Assembly (NCBI RefSeq): GCF_029625315.1
Contig: NZ_CP121110.1
Span: 186,001-250,000, forward strand
Length of the DNA stretch: 64,000 nucleotides
Direction: 5' to 3'
Source of the DNA: Flavobacterium ginsengisoli
GTDB lineage: Bacteria > Bacteroidota > Bacteroidia > Flavobacteriales > Flavobacteriaceae
Numbering within the stretch: position 1 is the stretch's first letter; every line of letters starts with the position of its first letter. The notes beneath the pieces are model-generated. The model was not told the origin of the DNA. It did not search any database and was given only the letters and a program-made list of their open reading frames with translations. Both the position numbers and the translations under genes were made by a program. Of the stretch, positions 11,615 to 22,075 are shown in pieces.

Positions 11615-13198
11615 ATGAGAAAAATATATATCTCGCTTTTATTGGTAACAACTTCAATGTCATTTGCACAGCGAACGGTTACTATTAGCACAGATAATGT
11701 AGTGCAAACCATGGATGGTTTTGGAGGCTCTGATGCTTGGAGAACACAGTTTGTGGGGAAAAATTGGCCTGAACAGAAAAAAAATGCCATTGCAGATTTG
11801 CTTTTTAGTAAAGAAATAGATGCACAAGGAAATCCAAAAGGAATCGGACTTTCGATCTGGCGATTTAATCTTGGCGCAGGGAGTACAGAACAAGGAGAAA
11901 ACAGTAAAGTTTCTGACGAATGGAGAAGAAGCGAATGTTTTCTGAATGCTGACGGGACTTATGATTTCTCAAAACAAGAAGGACAAAGATGGTTTTTGCA
12001 GGCGGCTAAAAAACGTGGAGTAGAAAAGTTTCTTATTTTTACTAATAGTCCTCCAGTCTATATGACTAATAACGGATTATCTTTTGCCTCTCAAAAGAAT
12101 AAACTGAATCTAAAAGATGGTGCAATTCCAAAATTTGCCGATTTCTTAGTTCAAAGTATTCAAGGATTGGAGAAAAAAGAAGGAATCAAATTCGATTATG
12201 TTAGTCCGATTAATGAACCGCAATGGGAATGGATGCCAAAACACGGAGATACAAATAGTCAAGAAGGAACACCAGCAACCAATCAGGAAATATATAATTT
12301 GACCAAATCACTTTCAGAAAAATTGAAGGCTAAAAAAATGAGTACTGAGATTGTAATTGCAGAGGCCGCTCAAATCGATTATTTGTATGAAAATGTAAAT
12401 TCAGAAAACCGTGACAATCAAATCGATTATTTCTTTGGAAATACCAAAACGAATGTGACCAAGTTTTCAAACGTAAAAAATGTAATTCTCGGGCATAGTT
12501 ATTTTACAACATGGCCAGTTGAAAGACAGGTTTTAAGCCGAAAATTAATTGCTAAAGAAGTCAAGCAAAAACCGGGATTAAAATATTGGCAATCGGAATA
12601 CTGTATTTTAGAAAACCCAGGAGAAGCTGAAATCCCTGGCGGTTCTGGCGGCGGAAGAGATTTAGGAATGCAGACTGCTTTGTTCGTTGCTCGTTTAATT
12701 CATAATGATATTGCGGTTGCCAATGCAGCTTCTTGGCAATGGTGGACATCAATAACAAGAGTAGATTACAAGGATGGTTTAATTTATTTAGACGATGGAA
12801 AAAGTAACGGCGGAACTGCTCCAGATTATGTAAGAAATGATGGAGAATTTCACGATTCAAAACTGCTTTGGGCCTTAGGAAATTATTCGCTTTTTGTTCG
12901 TCCAGGGATGTTGAGAGTTGATATTCCAAACCAAAACGAATTAGACAAAGCAAATGATGTGATGCTAACAGCTTACAAAGATATTCAAAGCAAAAAACTG
13001 ATTGTAGTAGCAGTAAACTGCGGAAAATCGGCGCAAGAATACAAATTTGATTTATCAAAAGGAACTTTAAAAAATAACGAGTTCACACCTTACGTAACTT
13101 CTGATACATCAAATCTAAAAAGAGCCGAAGTTCAGAAAAATGGAAATCTAGAAATTCCTGCAAGATCTGTAGTGACGTTTGTTGGAGAGTTGCAATAA
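11615..13198 (+). CDS. GH30-family endo-glycanase, secreted paralogue
   Basis: 527 residues with a cleavable signal peptide (MRKIYISLLLVTTSMSFAQ), so periplasmic or secreted rather than lipid-anchored. GH30 hallmarks are the acid/base Glu in SPINEPQWEW and the nucleophile Glu in YWQSEYCILE. Sequence runs parallel to the upstream GH30 throughout, including MDGFGGSDAW, GGGRDLGM and ARSVVTFVG. The reading frame is intact. A surface and a periplasmic copy of the same fold would be a normal PUL arrangement: one makes oligosaccharides outside, the other trims after import. The substrate is again inferred as a beta-1,6-linked galactan or glucan. Confidence 0.88.
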   Translation: MRKIYISLLLVTTSMSFAQRTVTISTDNVVQTMDGFGGSDAWRTQFVGKNWPEQKKNAIADLLFSKEIDAQGNPKGIGLSIWRFNLGAGSTEQGENSKVSDEWRRSECFLNADGTYDFSKQEGQRWFLQAAKKRGVEKFLIFTNSPPVYMTNNGLSFASQKNKLNLKDGAIPKFADFLVQSIQGLEKKEGIKFDYVSPINEPQWEWMPKHGDTNSQEGTPATNQEIYNLTKSLSEKLKAKKMSTEIVIAEAAQIDYLYENVNSENRDNQIDYFFGNTKTNVTKFSNVKNVILGHSYFTTWPVERQVLSRKLIAKEVKQKPGLKYWQSEYCILENPGEAEIPGGSGGGRDLGMQTALFVARLIHNDIAVANAASWQWWTSITRVDYKDGLIYLDDGKSNGGTAPDYVRNDGEFHDSKLLWALGNYSLFVRPGMLRVDIPNQNELDKANDVMLTAYKDIQSKKLIVVAVNCGKSAQEYKFDLSKGTLKNNEFTPYVTSDTSNLKRAEVQKNGNLEIPARSVVTFVGELQ

Positions 13199-13278
13199 AC
13201 TTGAAACAAAAAAAATAATTAAATAAACAAAAGAAGCTTAGACTCTCAGAATCTTAGCATCTTAGAACCTTAAAAAAA

Positions 13279-15704
13279 ATGATTACAAAGAAAACCTTAA
13301 TCCCCGTATTACTCTTTTCGTGTCTATCTGCAAGCAGTCAAATATCGTTTGGAGATTCTAAGAAAATAAATGACAACTGGAAATTCAATCTTCAGGAAAC
13401 TCCAGAAGCAAAAAATAATGTATTTGATGATAGTAAATGGCAACAAGTAAATGTACCGCACGACTGGAGCGTAAAAGGCCAGTTGAGTCCAACATTAGCA
13501 AGTTGCACAGGTTATTTGCCTGGCGGAATTGCTTGGTATAGAAAATCAATTAATATTCCGCAAACCAAATCTGGAGAAAAAGTCTATTTGTATTTTGAAG
13601 GAGTTTATAATAGAAGCGAAGTTTTCATCAACGGGCATTCTTTAGGAAAACGTCCAAACGGATATATTTCTTTTGCTTATGATGCAACAGAGTTTGTAAA
13701 ATTTGGTGGAGAAAATACAATTTCGGTTCGTGTAGACCACAGCCAAAGCGCCGACTCAAGATGGTACACTGGATCTGGAATTTATAGAAATGTGTGGTTG
13801 GTTTATGCCAATCCGGTTCATATTGCACAATGGGGCGTTTACGCTTATCCAGAGGTTAAAAAAGGAGCAGGAACTTTGAATGTTGAGGTTGATGTAGAGA
13901 ACGGATCTTCATCAAAATCTGCTTTAACTGTTGTAAATGAATTATTTTCAAAAGACGGAAAATCGGTCGCAAAATCATCTTCAAAAGTTGATCTCGTTGC
14001 AAAACAAAACGGGAAAATTTCAACAAAATTAAATGTCAAAAATCCGCAATTATGGGACTTAGACAATCCGAATTTATATGAACTGAGAACAACAGTTTTA
14101 AAAGACGGAAAAGAAATTGATAAAACAGTAACACAAACAGGTTTTAGAAACTTCACATTCGATCCAAACAATGGTTTTGCCCTTAACGGAAAATGGATGA
14201 AAATGAAAGGAGTCTGTTTGCACCACGATGCTGGAGTTTTAGGATCTGCAGTTCCAAGAGAAGTTTGGAAAACGAGATTAAAAACGCTGAAAGAAATTGG
14301 TGTAAATGCCATTCGCACAAGCCACAATCCGCAAGCGCCAGATTTCTATGAACTTTGCGACGAACTAGGATTGTTGGTTTTAAACGAAGCGTATGACGAA
14401 TGGGAATTTCCAAAACGTAAATGGTTAGAAGGCTGGAACTATGGGACACCGGGATTTGAAGGTTCATTTGATATTTTTGCAGATTATGCCGAAAAAGATC
14501 TTGAAGATTTTGTACGTCGTGACAGAAATCATCTTTCTGTATTTGCATGGAGTATTGGTAACGAAGTAGATTATCCAAACGATCCGTATTCTCACCCAGT
14601 TTTAGATAAAGGAAAAGACGGTTTTGGGCAAGCGACTTACGGTGGTTATAAACCAGATGCGCCAGATGCCATGAGACTTGGAGCAATTGCAAAACGTTTG
14701 GTCGCTGCAGTAAAAAAATACGACAAATCAAGACCGACAACTGCTGGTTTGGCTGGAGTTGCCATGTCTAACGAAACAGAATATCCAGGAGCTTTAGATA
14801 TTACAGGATATAATTATACCGAAAGCAAGTACAAATCAGATCACGAAAAGTATCCAAAAAGAGTGATTTATGGAAGTGAAAATGTTCATGATATGGAACC
14901 TTGGTTGGCAGTAAAAAACAATAAGTTTATTTTCGGTCAATTTCTTTGGACAGGAATCGATTATTTGGGAGAATCAGGAAGATGGCCTTCAAGAGGATTT
15001 TATTCTGGTTTAGTTGATTTTGCTGGAGTTATCAAACCCCGTGGTTATTTCCGTCAATCATTATGGTCAGATCAACCAATGGCATATTTAGGAACTTATC
15101 CTTTGACAAACGAAAAAGACATTTCTAAAGATGCTTGGGCAATTTGGAATTATGAAAACGGACAAAAAATTCGTGTGGTTTGTTATACCAATGCTTGCAA
15201 AAGCGCGTTTAGAATTAAACGGAAAAGTAGTGGGAGAAACTAAATTGTATGACGAAAAAACCGGAATTATCTATTGGGATATTCCGTTTGCTTCAGGAAA
15301 ATTAGAAGCAGTTGGTTTAGATAAAAACGATAAAGAAGTAAGCCGTTTCGCCATTAATTCAACACAACAGCCAGTTGAATTAACAATTGCTGATAAAGAC
15401 ATTACAATTAGCAAAGACAAAGGCGTAGCGAAAATTATGGTTCAGGTAAAAGACCAAAACGGCCTTCCGGTAATGCTTTCAGACAATGAAGTTACTTGTA
15501 CGATTAACGGTGCGGCAACTTTGTTAGGATTAGAAGCAGGAAATAACAGCGACATGACTGATTACACAGATAACGTACAGCGTGTATTTCACGGACATAT
15601 TGCAAGCATATATTCAGGCAAATGGAGATTCTACAGCGCCTATAAAAGTTAAATTTACAAGTCAGTGGTTAAAGCCTGTTGAGGTTACTATTAATGTGAA
15701 ATAA
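13279..15704 (+). CDS. GH2 beta-galactosidase-like enzyme (two frameshifts)
   Basis: Signal peptide MITKKTLIPVLLFSCLSASS, then the GH2 sugar-binding jelly roll (NVPHDWSVKG, RWYTGSGIYRNVWL), the Ig-like domain and the TIM barrel. The acid/base Glu is in FAWSIGNEVDY and the nucleophile Glu in VIYGSENVHD; IRTSHNPQAPDFYELCDELG is also typical. A C-terminal extension of two more beta domains follows. It breaks at 15193 (GCTTGC for GCTGC, restoring YTNAAKARLELNGK) and 15602 (GCAAGC for GCAGC, restoring AAYIQANGDSTAPIKV). It then ends with VEVTINVK and TAA at 15702. Repaired length is 807 residues. It probably removes terminal beta-galactose from oligosaccharides in the periplasm; other beta-glycosides cannot be excluded. 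Confidence 0.9.
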
Positions 15705-15716
15705 AGTATCAATCTA

Positions 15717-15752
15717 AAAACCTAACAAGTTTTTAAAAACCTGTTAGGTTTT
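15717..15752. terminator. Palindromic terminator-like element after GH2
   Basis: Arms AAAACCTAACA (15717-15727) and TGTTAGGTTTT (15742-15752) pair perfectly and the core GTTTTTAAAAAC extends the stem with one mismatch. It resembles the CCTACAAGG palindromes at 40153 and 40212, so it may be a dispersed repeat used as a terminator. It sits 13 bases after the GH2 stop and before GH27, and could split the PUL transcript. Confidence 0.65.
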
Positions 15753-15818
15753 CTTTACGTTGGTAACAATAAAATTTCATTATATTTAAAGTGTAAAAAC
15801 CACACATAACCAAACACA

Positions 15819-17188
15819 ATGAAAATTACAAACTTACTTACGGTAACAATAGGAGCTTTTTTTCTATCTGTTGCAACTAACGCGCAAAAGAAAACGTTTC
15901 AAAAAGAAGAATTCAAACAATGGGCTCAAACCCCGCCAATGGGCTGGAATAGCTGGGATTGTTACGGACCAACAGTTGAAGAACATGAGGTAAAAGCCAA
16001 CGCCGATTATATGGCAAAAGAGTTGAAGAAATTCGGTTGGGAATACATCGTAGTCGATATCAGATGGTTTGTTGAAAATGATAAAGCAGGAGGATACAAC
16101 CAAACAGATCCACGTTACGTAATGGATCAGTACGGAAGATATTTGCCAGCTGTTAACCGTTTTCCTTCAGCAAAAGATGGACAAGGTTTTAAGCCTTTGG
16201 CAGATTATATTCATAAAAAAGGATTAAAATTCGGAATCCATATTATGCGTGGCATTCCTAAAAAAGCAGTCGAAGATAAACTGCCAATTAAAGGAGCAAA
16301 CGGAATCACTGCAGATCAAGTTTATTCTACAGCATTACAATGCGAATGGCTGAGAGACAATTATACTGTTGTAGCAGACAAACCAGGAGCACAAGAATAT
16401 TATGATTCTATTTTCGAATTGTACGCGCAATGGGGAGTAGATTTTATAAAAATAGATGATCTATCAAGACCATATCACGAAGGCGAAATCAACTTAATAA
16501 GAAACGCAATCGACAAATGCGGACGTAAAATTGTTTTAAGTACATCGCCTGGAGAAACACCAATCGAAGCAGCGCCTCACGTAACTACACATGCTAATAT
16601 GTGGCGTATGGTTGATGATGTTTGGGATACATGGCCTCATATTACGCATTTAATGGATGTAGCTCAAAAATGGTATCCGCACATTGCACCGGAACATGGC
16701 CAGATTGCGATATGATTCCGTTAGGACGTATTTCAATTAGAGGAGAAAGAGGTGAAGACCGTATGACGCGTTTGACAAAAGACGAACAATATACTTTGAT
16801 TACATTTTTTAATATTTTCAAATCGCCATTGTTTTTTGGAGGAGATTTGCCAAGTAATGACGCTTTTACATTATCATTATTGACGAATAAAGAAGTCGTA
16901 AAAATGCACAATCAAAGTACTGATGTAAAACAGCTTTTTCAAAAAGACGGAAAAATTGCTGTCACTTCAAAAAATCCAAAAGATGGCAGTGTTTATCTGG
17001 CTTTATTTAATATTTCTGATAACGGTTCACAAAAAGTTTCAGTAAACCTTTCTGATTTAGGAATTTCTGGTTCGGCTGAAGTTTTGAATATGTGGACAGG
17101 CGAAAAATCAAAAACTACATCAAATGAAATTGGAACTGATTTAAAACCTCACAGTTCTATTTTATATCAATTAAAAAGTAAAAAATAA
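15819..17188 (+). CDS. GH27-family alpha-galactosidase / beta-L-arabinopyranosidase-like (one frameshift)
   Basis: Signal peptide (MKITNLLTVTIGAFFLSVATNA), then the GH27 opening TPPMGWNSWDCYGPTV. The nucleophile Asp is in VDFIKIDDLSRPYHEG. The GTWPDCDMIPLGRIS stretch and the C-terminal beta domain (LFNISDNGSQKVSVNLSDLG) follow. The frame breaks at CCGG (16689-16692); CCGGG restores IAPGTWPDCDM. Repaired length is 456 residues. Family members remove alpha-galactose or beta-L-arabinopyranose caps, which suits an arabinogalactan target. The stop TAA is directly followed by the ATG of the GH43 gene, showing tight co-translation. Confidence 0.88.
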
Positions 17189-19125
17189 ATGAAAAGAATA
17201 TTTTTTTGTCTGATATCATTACTAAGCCTTTCCACTTCTATACAAGCCCAGAATTCAGCAAAAGGAGTTCCGCCTGTTATTGCCGAAAAAGATTTAACAG
17301 CTTATTTATTTGTTTATTTTATAGGGAATAAAGTCGAAGAAGAAGCAGTTAATTATGCTGTAAGCAGTGACGGATATCATTATTACGCGCTTAACAATAA
17401 TAAACCAATTTTAGATAGTAAAGCAATCAGTTCGACAGGAGGAGTTCGCGATCCGCATATCTTACGCGGAGACGATGGCAAAACATTTTACATGGTTCTG
17501 ACCGATATGACTTCTTCAAAAGGTTGGGACAGCAACCGTGCAATGGTTTTATTAAAAAGTACTGATTTAGTAAATTGGAAAAGCAGTATTGTCAATATCC
17601 AAACTACATTTCCAGGAAATGAAAACTTAAAACGTGTTTGGGCGCCACAAACTATTTACGATGCAAAGGCTGGAAAATACATGATTTACTTTAGTATGCA
17701 ACATGCTGGAGGTCCAGATAAAATTTATTACGCTTATGCGAATAAAGATTTTACTGCCTTAGAAAGTGAGCCAAAATTATTGTTTGTTCCAAAGTCAGGA
17801 AACGCTTGTATTGATGGTGATATCATTGAAAAAGATGGAGAATATCACCTTTTTTATAAAACAGAAACCAATACGCCTGGAATCAAAGTGGCAGTTACAA
17901 AAGATTTGACTTCTGGAAAATGGATTGAAAATGATAATTATCTGCAACAGACAAAAGATGGAGTAGAAGGTTCGAGCGTTTTTAAACTGAATAATTCAGA
18001 TGAGTATATTTTGATGTACGATGTGTACACTAAAGGAAGATATCAATTCACAAAAACGAAAGACCTAGAGAGTTTCAGTGTAATTGATAATGATATTTCA
18101 ATGGATTTTAATCCGCGTCATGGAACTATTTTACCGATAACTCGTTCTGAATTAAAAAGAATTACTGATAAATGGGGAACACCTGCAAAACTTCCAAAAG
18201 TAAATCATAACCCAGTTCTGGAAGGCTATTATGCAGATCCTGAAATTTTGTATTCTAACAAAACAAAAAAATATTACATCTATCCAACAAGCGACGGATT
18301 TGATGGCTGGTCTGGATATTATTTCAAAACCTTTTCTTCAGATAATTTAGTGGATTGGAAAGATGAGGGGATTATTTTAGATCTAAAAAAAGATGTTCCG
18401 TGGGGAAATAGAAATGCTTGGGCGCCTTGTATTGTTGAGAAAAAGATAAAAGGAAAGTATAAATATTTCTACTATTTCACAGTTGCGCAAAAAGTTGGAG
18501 TTGCCGTTTCTGACAATCCAACAGGACCTTTTAAAGACAGCGGAAAAGCAATTGTAGCAACAAGACCAGAAGGAATACACGACGGACAAGAAATTGATCC
18601 AGATGTTTTCACCGATCCTAAAACAGGAAAAAGCTATTTGTATTGGGGGAATATGTATATGGGAGTGGCTGAGTTAAATCCTGATATGGTTTCTTTAAAA
18701 CCTGGAACGCAGAAAGTTATTGCTGTAAATCCTTCATTTAGAGAAGGAACTTATGTAATCTACAGAAACGGAAAGTACTATTTCTTTTGGAGCGAAGACG
18801 ATACGAGGAGTCCAAAATACAAAGTGAGATACGGAATTTCAAATTCTCCGACTGGACCGCTTGAAATTCCAGAAAACAATATCGTAATTCAAGGAAAACC
18901 GGAAGAAGGCATTTATGCAACAGGACACAATTCGGTTTTACAAATTCCGAACAAAGACGAATGGTATATTACGTATCATAGATTCTCTTATCCAACCGAA
19001 TAAAAATGGGAGACGCAGGAGGTTTTCATCGCGAAGTCTGCATCGATAAATTAGAATTTAATGCAGATGGAACCATCAAACAAGTTGTTCCAACTCATGC
19101 TGGAATTGAGGCTTTGAAGAAGTAA
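17189..19125 (+). CDS. Two-domain GH43 glycosidase (one frameshift near the C-terminus)
   Basis: Signal peptide MKRIFFCLISLLSLSTSIQA, then two five-bladed GH43 propellers. The N-terminal one (about residues 30-330) has GGVRDPHILRG as its catalytic-base region and WAPQTIYD. The second (about 335-645) has EGYYADPEILYS, RNAWAPCIVE and GHNSVLQIP. The frame is lost at CCG (18996); CCGG restores PTGIKMGDAGGFHREVCID and the gene then ends at TAA 19123. Repaired length is 645 residues. GH43 members act on arabinose, xylose or beta-1,3-galactan. The double domain beside GH30, GH2 and GH27 hints at side-chain and backbone removal on one glycan, but each half's specificity is unknown. It is the last gene of the first PUL. 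Confidence 0.88.
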
Positions 19126-19148
19126 TTTCAAAATTTAATTTTCAATAA

Positions 19149-19182
19149 AAAAGCTGTTTCTAAATTAATAGAAACAGCTTTT
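19149..19182. terminator. Bidirectional intrinsic terminator
   Basis: Perfect 14-base arms at 19149-19162 (AAAAGCTGTTTCTA) and 19169-19182 with a 6-base loop, A-rich on the left and T-rich on the right. It lies between the convergent GH43 and DUF1508 genes and would stop both. Confidence 0.88.
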
Positions 19183-19200
19183 ATCTTTTATAAATATGTC

Positions 19201-19533
19201 TTAAGCCGTTTGATCGTCAATAGTAGCTTCAGGAGCATTTTTCTTTACAGATTCAATTCCGTTTTCTCTAGCAACTACACTTTCGTACATTTCGCTAGAA
19301 CCAATAATCTGACCGTTTCCAGCTTTTAAATTGAAATAAGGTTTTCCGTTTTTAGCTTCTTTTCTGTCGTAACGATTATCGTCAGTTGCGTTATTTTTTA
19401 CAGATTCAATTCCATTATTACATGCCGCTTTTGTAGTGTAGCCTTCGCTTGTTAAAATAGTCTGGCCATTACCAGCTTTTAAATTGAATTGAAACTCACC
19501 GTTGGTTCTAGTAGTGATTACAAATTTTCCCAT
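19201..19533 (-). CDS. YegP-like DUF1508 protein, two tandem repeats
   Basis: 110 residues made of two copies of the DUF1508 unit. Each has FNLKAGNGQ followed by a NNGIESVK or ENGIESVK ending. This is the standard architecture of the small YegP family. There is no signal peptide, so it is cytoplasmic. The biochemical role of the family is not established. It stands alone between two terminators or gaps and has no obvious link to the PUL. Confidence 0.88.
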   Translation of the reverse strand: MGKFVITTRTNGEFQFNLKAGNGQTILTSEGYTTKAACNNGIESVKNNATDDNRYDRKEAKNGKPYFNLKAGNGQIIGSSEMYESVVARENGIESVKKNAPEATIDDQTA

Positions 19534-19678
19534 GTAGTTTATTTTTAAAGTTAGGTAATATTAATTTTGCTTTAGATAAAAATACAAAACTTAGTAATAT
19601 AAATCATACGTCAATTTGAAAAAATAATTACTTTAATGATAACAATTTGTTTTTATTAAAGAACTTAAAATAGCAAAC

Positions 19679-20430
19679 TTAGATTCCTAAACGAAAATCA
19701 GAAACACTTTTTTCTTCCAGATTAATTTCCTCAAAAATACTTTGAGTTCCTTTATCTACAGGACATTGAGTGCTAATTCCCATCCAGATTTCTTTTGGGT
19801 AGTTGTTTTTATACAAACGAACCATCTGCCAGTTCTTTTTTATCTAACGAATAATAACTTGCAACCGTTTTAGTGTCAGAAGAGATTTTCATGTAAACAG
19901 AAGGCTGTTTTACCACATCATGATTGTTATCATCAGAAGTTGTCATTGTGCGAACCGTTACAATTCTGTGATTGCCTCTTTCGTCTTGCTCAAAACAAAA
20001 TTTTTGATAGAAACTGTCATTGACATAAATATATAAAACACCAGCATTATACAAACCTTTTTCTGTAAACTCAGGCGTAACTTTTGCGGTAAGCGTAAAA
20101 GGTTTTGTATTGTCTACTTTAGATAAAAGCATTGGCGCGCTAGTATTAGACAATTTTCCGTCTGGATCAGAAAAGTAATCTGATTTTTCACCAGCTTTAA
20201 AAATTACTTTTTCATTTGCTTCAGTCTTAATTAGCGAGTCAGCACCATTTACTGCTTTTGTAAAATGGATAGAAGATAATTTGATATCACACGGCGAACC
20301 ATTTACAAATGCAGAATCTGTTTTTGTTTCTTCTTTCATTGTTGTTTTTGCAGTTTCATTTTTAGTATTGCAGACTCGTTAAAGCCGAAAGGCTAAGGAT
20401 AATAATAGCATTGTAAAAAAATGTTTTCAT
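19679..20430 (-). CDS. DUF1349-like (concanavalin-fold) lipoprotein, two indels
   Basis: It starts at ATG 20430 with a lipoprotein signal. GCAGAC at 20370-20375 hides the lipobox; as GCAGC it reads SLSALTSC followed by NTKNETAKTT. The body resembles DUF1349 jelly-roll proteins (FTLTAKVTPEFTEKGLYNAGVLYIY). A T run at 19837-19842 is one base too long; correcting it gives SLDKKNWQMVRLYKNNYP and a C-terminus ending DFRLGI at 19679. Repaired length is 249 residues. The family fold is that of laminin-G-like sugar-binding domains; the function here is unknown. The -7 box TATTTTTG at 20472-20479 could drive it. Confidence 0.7.
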
Positions 20431-20532
20431 AGATTATTTTTTTGGGATAGAAAGTAATATTTTTAATTTTCCAAAAATAGAATTGCTTCAAAGAAGGGGC
20501 AATACGTAAAATTAACCAATTATACTTTCTAA

Positions 20533-21310
20533 ATGCCACAGAATTCTTCGATCGAAAACCAATTAATGACTACATTTTTAGAACAAAAATTTGAAATTGG
20601 AGAATCTAATGATATCGAAATGTATAAACAATTCGTCATCAATTATGTCAAAATAGAACAATGTGTAGCTGTTTTATCCGATTATCAATCCGACAAAAGT
20701 TATATCTATGCAGGTAGTTTCGGTTCGATTTTTGGACTTCCAGACGAAAATTCTGAAATCGATTCTGCTTTTGAAGAATGTATTTTCACTAAAATCAATT
20801 CAGAAGATTTGGTGGAACGTCATGTTTTAGAACTCAATTTTTATCAGTTTTTAAAAGAGATTCCGAGAGAAGAATATAGCAATTACAGCACTTTGAGCCG
20901 TCTTAGAATGAAAGATTCTATCGATAAAATTACCTATATAAATCATCGAACGATTTATTTAAACACGTTTAATAACGGAAGTATTTCGCTTGCATTATGC
21001 TTGTATCTGCCATCAACAGATTTGCAGACCTCGTACAGGAATTGAAGGAAAGATTTTTAATATTAGAACAGGTCAAGTAATTGAATCTGAAAAGTATAAA
21101 AACAATACTGAAAATATACTTTCAAAGAGAGAAATAGAAGTTTTGACCAGCGTTGCAAAAGGAAACAAAAGCGAACAAATTGCGACCGAAATGCACATTT
21201 CGGTTTATACTGTAAGACGACACAGACAGAATATTATCGAAAAATTGAAAGTAACCAATACGGCAGAAGCAGTTCAGACTGCTTTTGTAATGGGAATTAT
21301 TTCGCTGTAA
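20533..21310 (+). CDS. LuxR-family transcriptional regulator with N-terminal sensory region (one frameshift)
   Basis: A GerE/LuxR helix-turn-helix is at the C-terminus: LSKREIEVLTSVAKGNKSEQIATEMHISVYTVRRHRQNI, split here only by description. The N-terminal 170 residues look PAS-like (AVLSDYQSDKSYIYAGSFGS) but no ligand motif is recognisable. The frame breaks at GCAGAC (21024-21029); GCAGC restores LQPRTGIEGKIFNIRTGQVI, joining both halves into 258 residues. It is divergent from the DUF1349-like lipoprotein across a gap of about 100 bases, so it may regulate that gene; this is inference from position. Confidence 0.8.
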
Positions 21311-21339
21311 AAATTATTGAAGAAGCTATAAACAAAAAA

Positions 21340-21361
21340 AGAGACATCTTGCAATGTCTCT
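21340..21361. terminator. Bidirectional terminator hairpin
   Basis: AGAGACAT and ATGTCTCT form perfect 8-base arms around CTTGCA, preceded by a run of A. It sits between the convergent LuxR and DUF2911 genes. Confidence 0.75.
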
Positions 21362-21385
21362 CTTGTATTTAAAATATTCGATTTG

Positions 21386-21950
21386 TTATTTAATCGTAAT
21401 AGGTAATTCAACTGTTGTTTTATCCCAGCCAATAACTAAATTAGCAATATTACCTTGAGCTGTAAATGCAATAGATAAAGCTTCAATAGTTTCGCTTACA
21501 GATTTAACAGGAACAGAAACTCTCACTACATCTTTGCTTTCGTCATAAGCATAACTACCCCATAAATCTAATTCTTTATTGATAATGATAGTCCATTTGT
21601 CTTTTTCAGGAATAGCAAATAAACTATAGTATCCTGCAGGAACTTTTTTACCGCCAATAGTTACCTCTTTGTAGAATTTGATTTCTGTATTTTCGTTAGC
21701 ACCAACTCTCCAAACTTCACCAAATTTTACAACATCGCCAAAAATAGTTCTTCCTTTTGCAGTAGGTCTTGCATAAAGAACTTTGATAACCGGATTTGGA
21801 TTATCTGTTTTTTTGAATTTAACTGCTTTGTTTGGGAAATAAGAAATATCAACAGGACTATTGTCTAATGGAGCAAATTTCACCACATCTTGAGCCTGAA
21901 CTGTAAAGGCAGACAAATAGCGTAACTGCCAGTAAATAAAATTTTTTCAT
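21386..21950 (-). CDS. DUF2911 secreted protein (one frameshift in the signal peptide)
   Basis: Matches DUF2911 proteins: VIKVLYARPTAKGRTIFG, VVKFGEVWRVGANENTEIKF, VPAGYYSLFAIP and WTIIINKELDLWGSYAYD. The real start is ATG 21950 (MKKFYLLAVTLF). GCAGAC at 21909-21914, read as GCAGC, gives LFAAFTVQAQ and a clean signal peptide, total 187 residues. It is probably periplasmic. The family is common in Bacteroidota but has no assigned biochemical role. Confidence 0.82.
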
Positions 21951-22075
21951 AGGATTACAATTTTTTAGAATAACTACAAAGTAAGTTAATAATGAAGAAA
22001 AATCATATAATTTACAGTCTGTTTTTTGTTAATGAATTGGTAATAGGCCATATAATTTATTATTCTTTTTTCTTC

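Noticed and set aside
11415..11618. 67-residue ORF between the GH30 genes
   Set aside because: It lies across a degenerate repeat element and has no family resemblance or start context.
12561..13058. 165-residue ORF antisense to the second GH30
   Set aside because: Shadow frame of a well-supported GH30 gene; low-complexity Leu/His composition.
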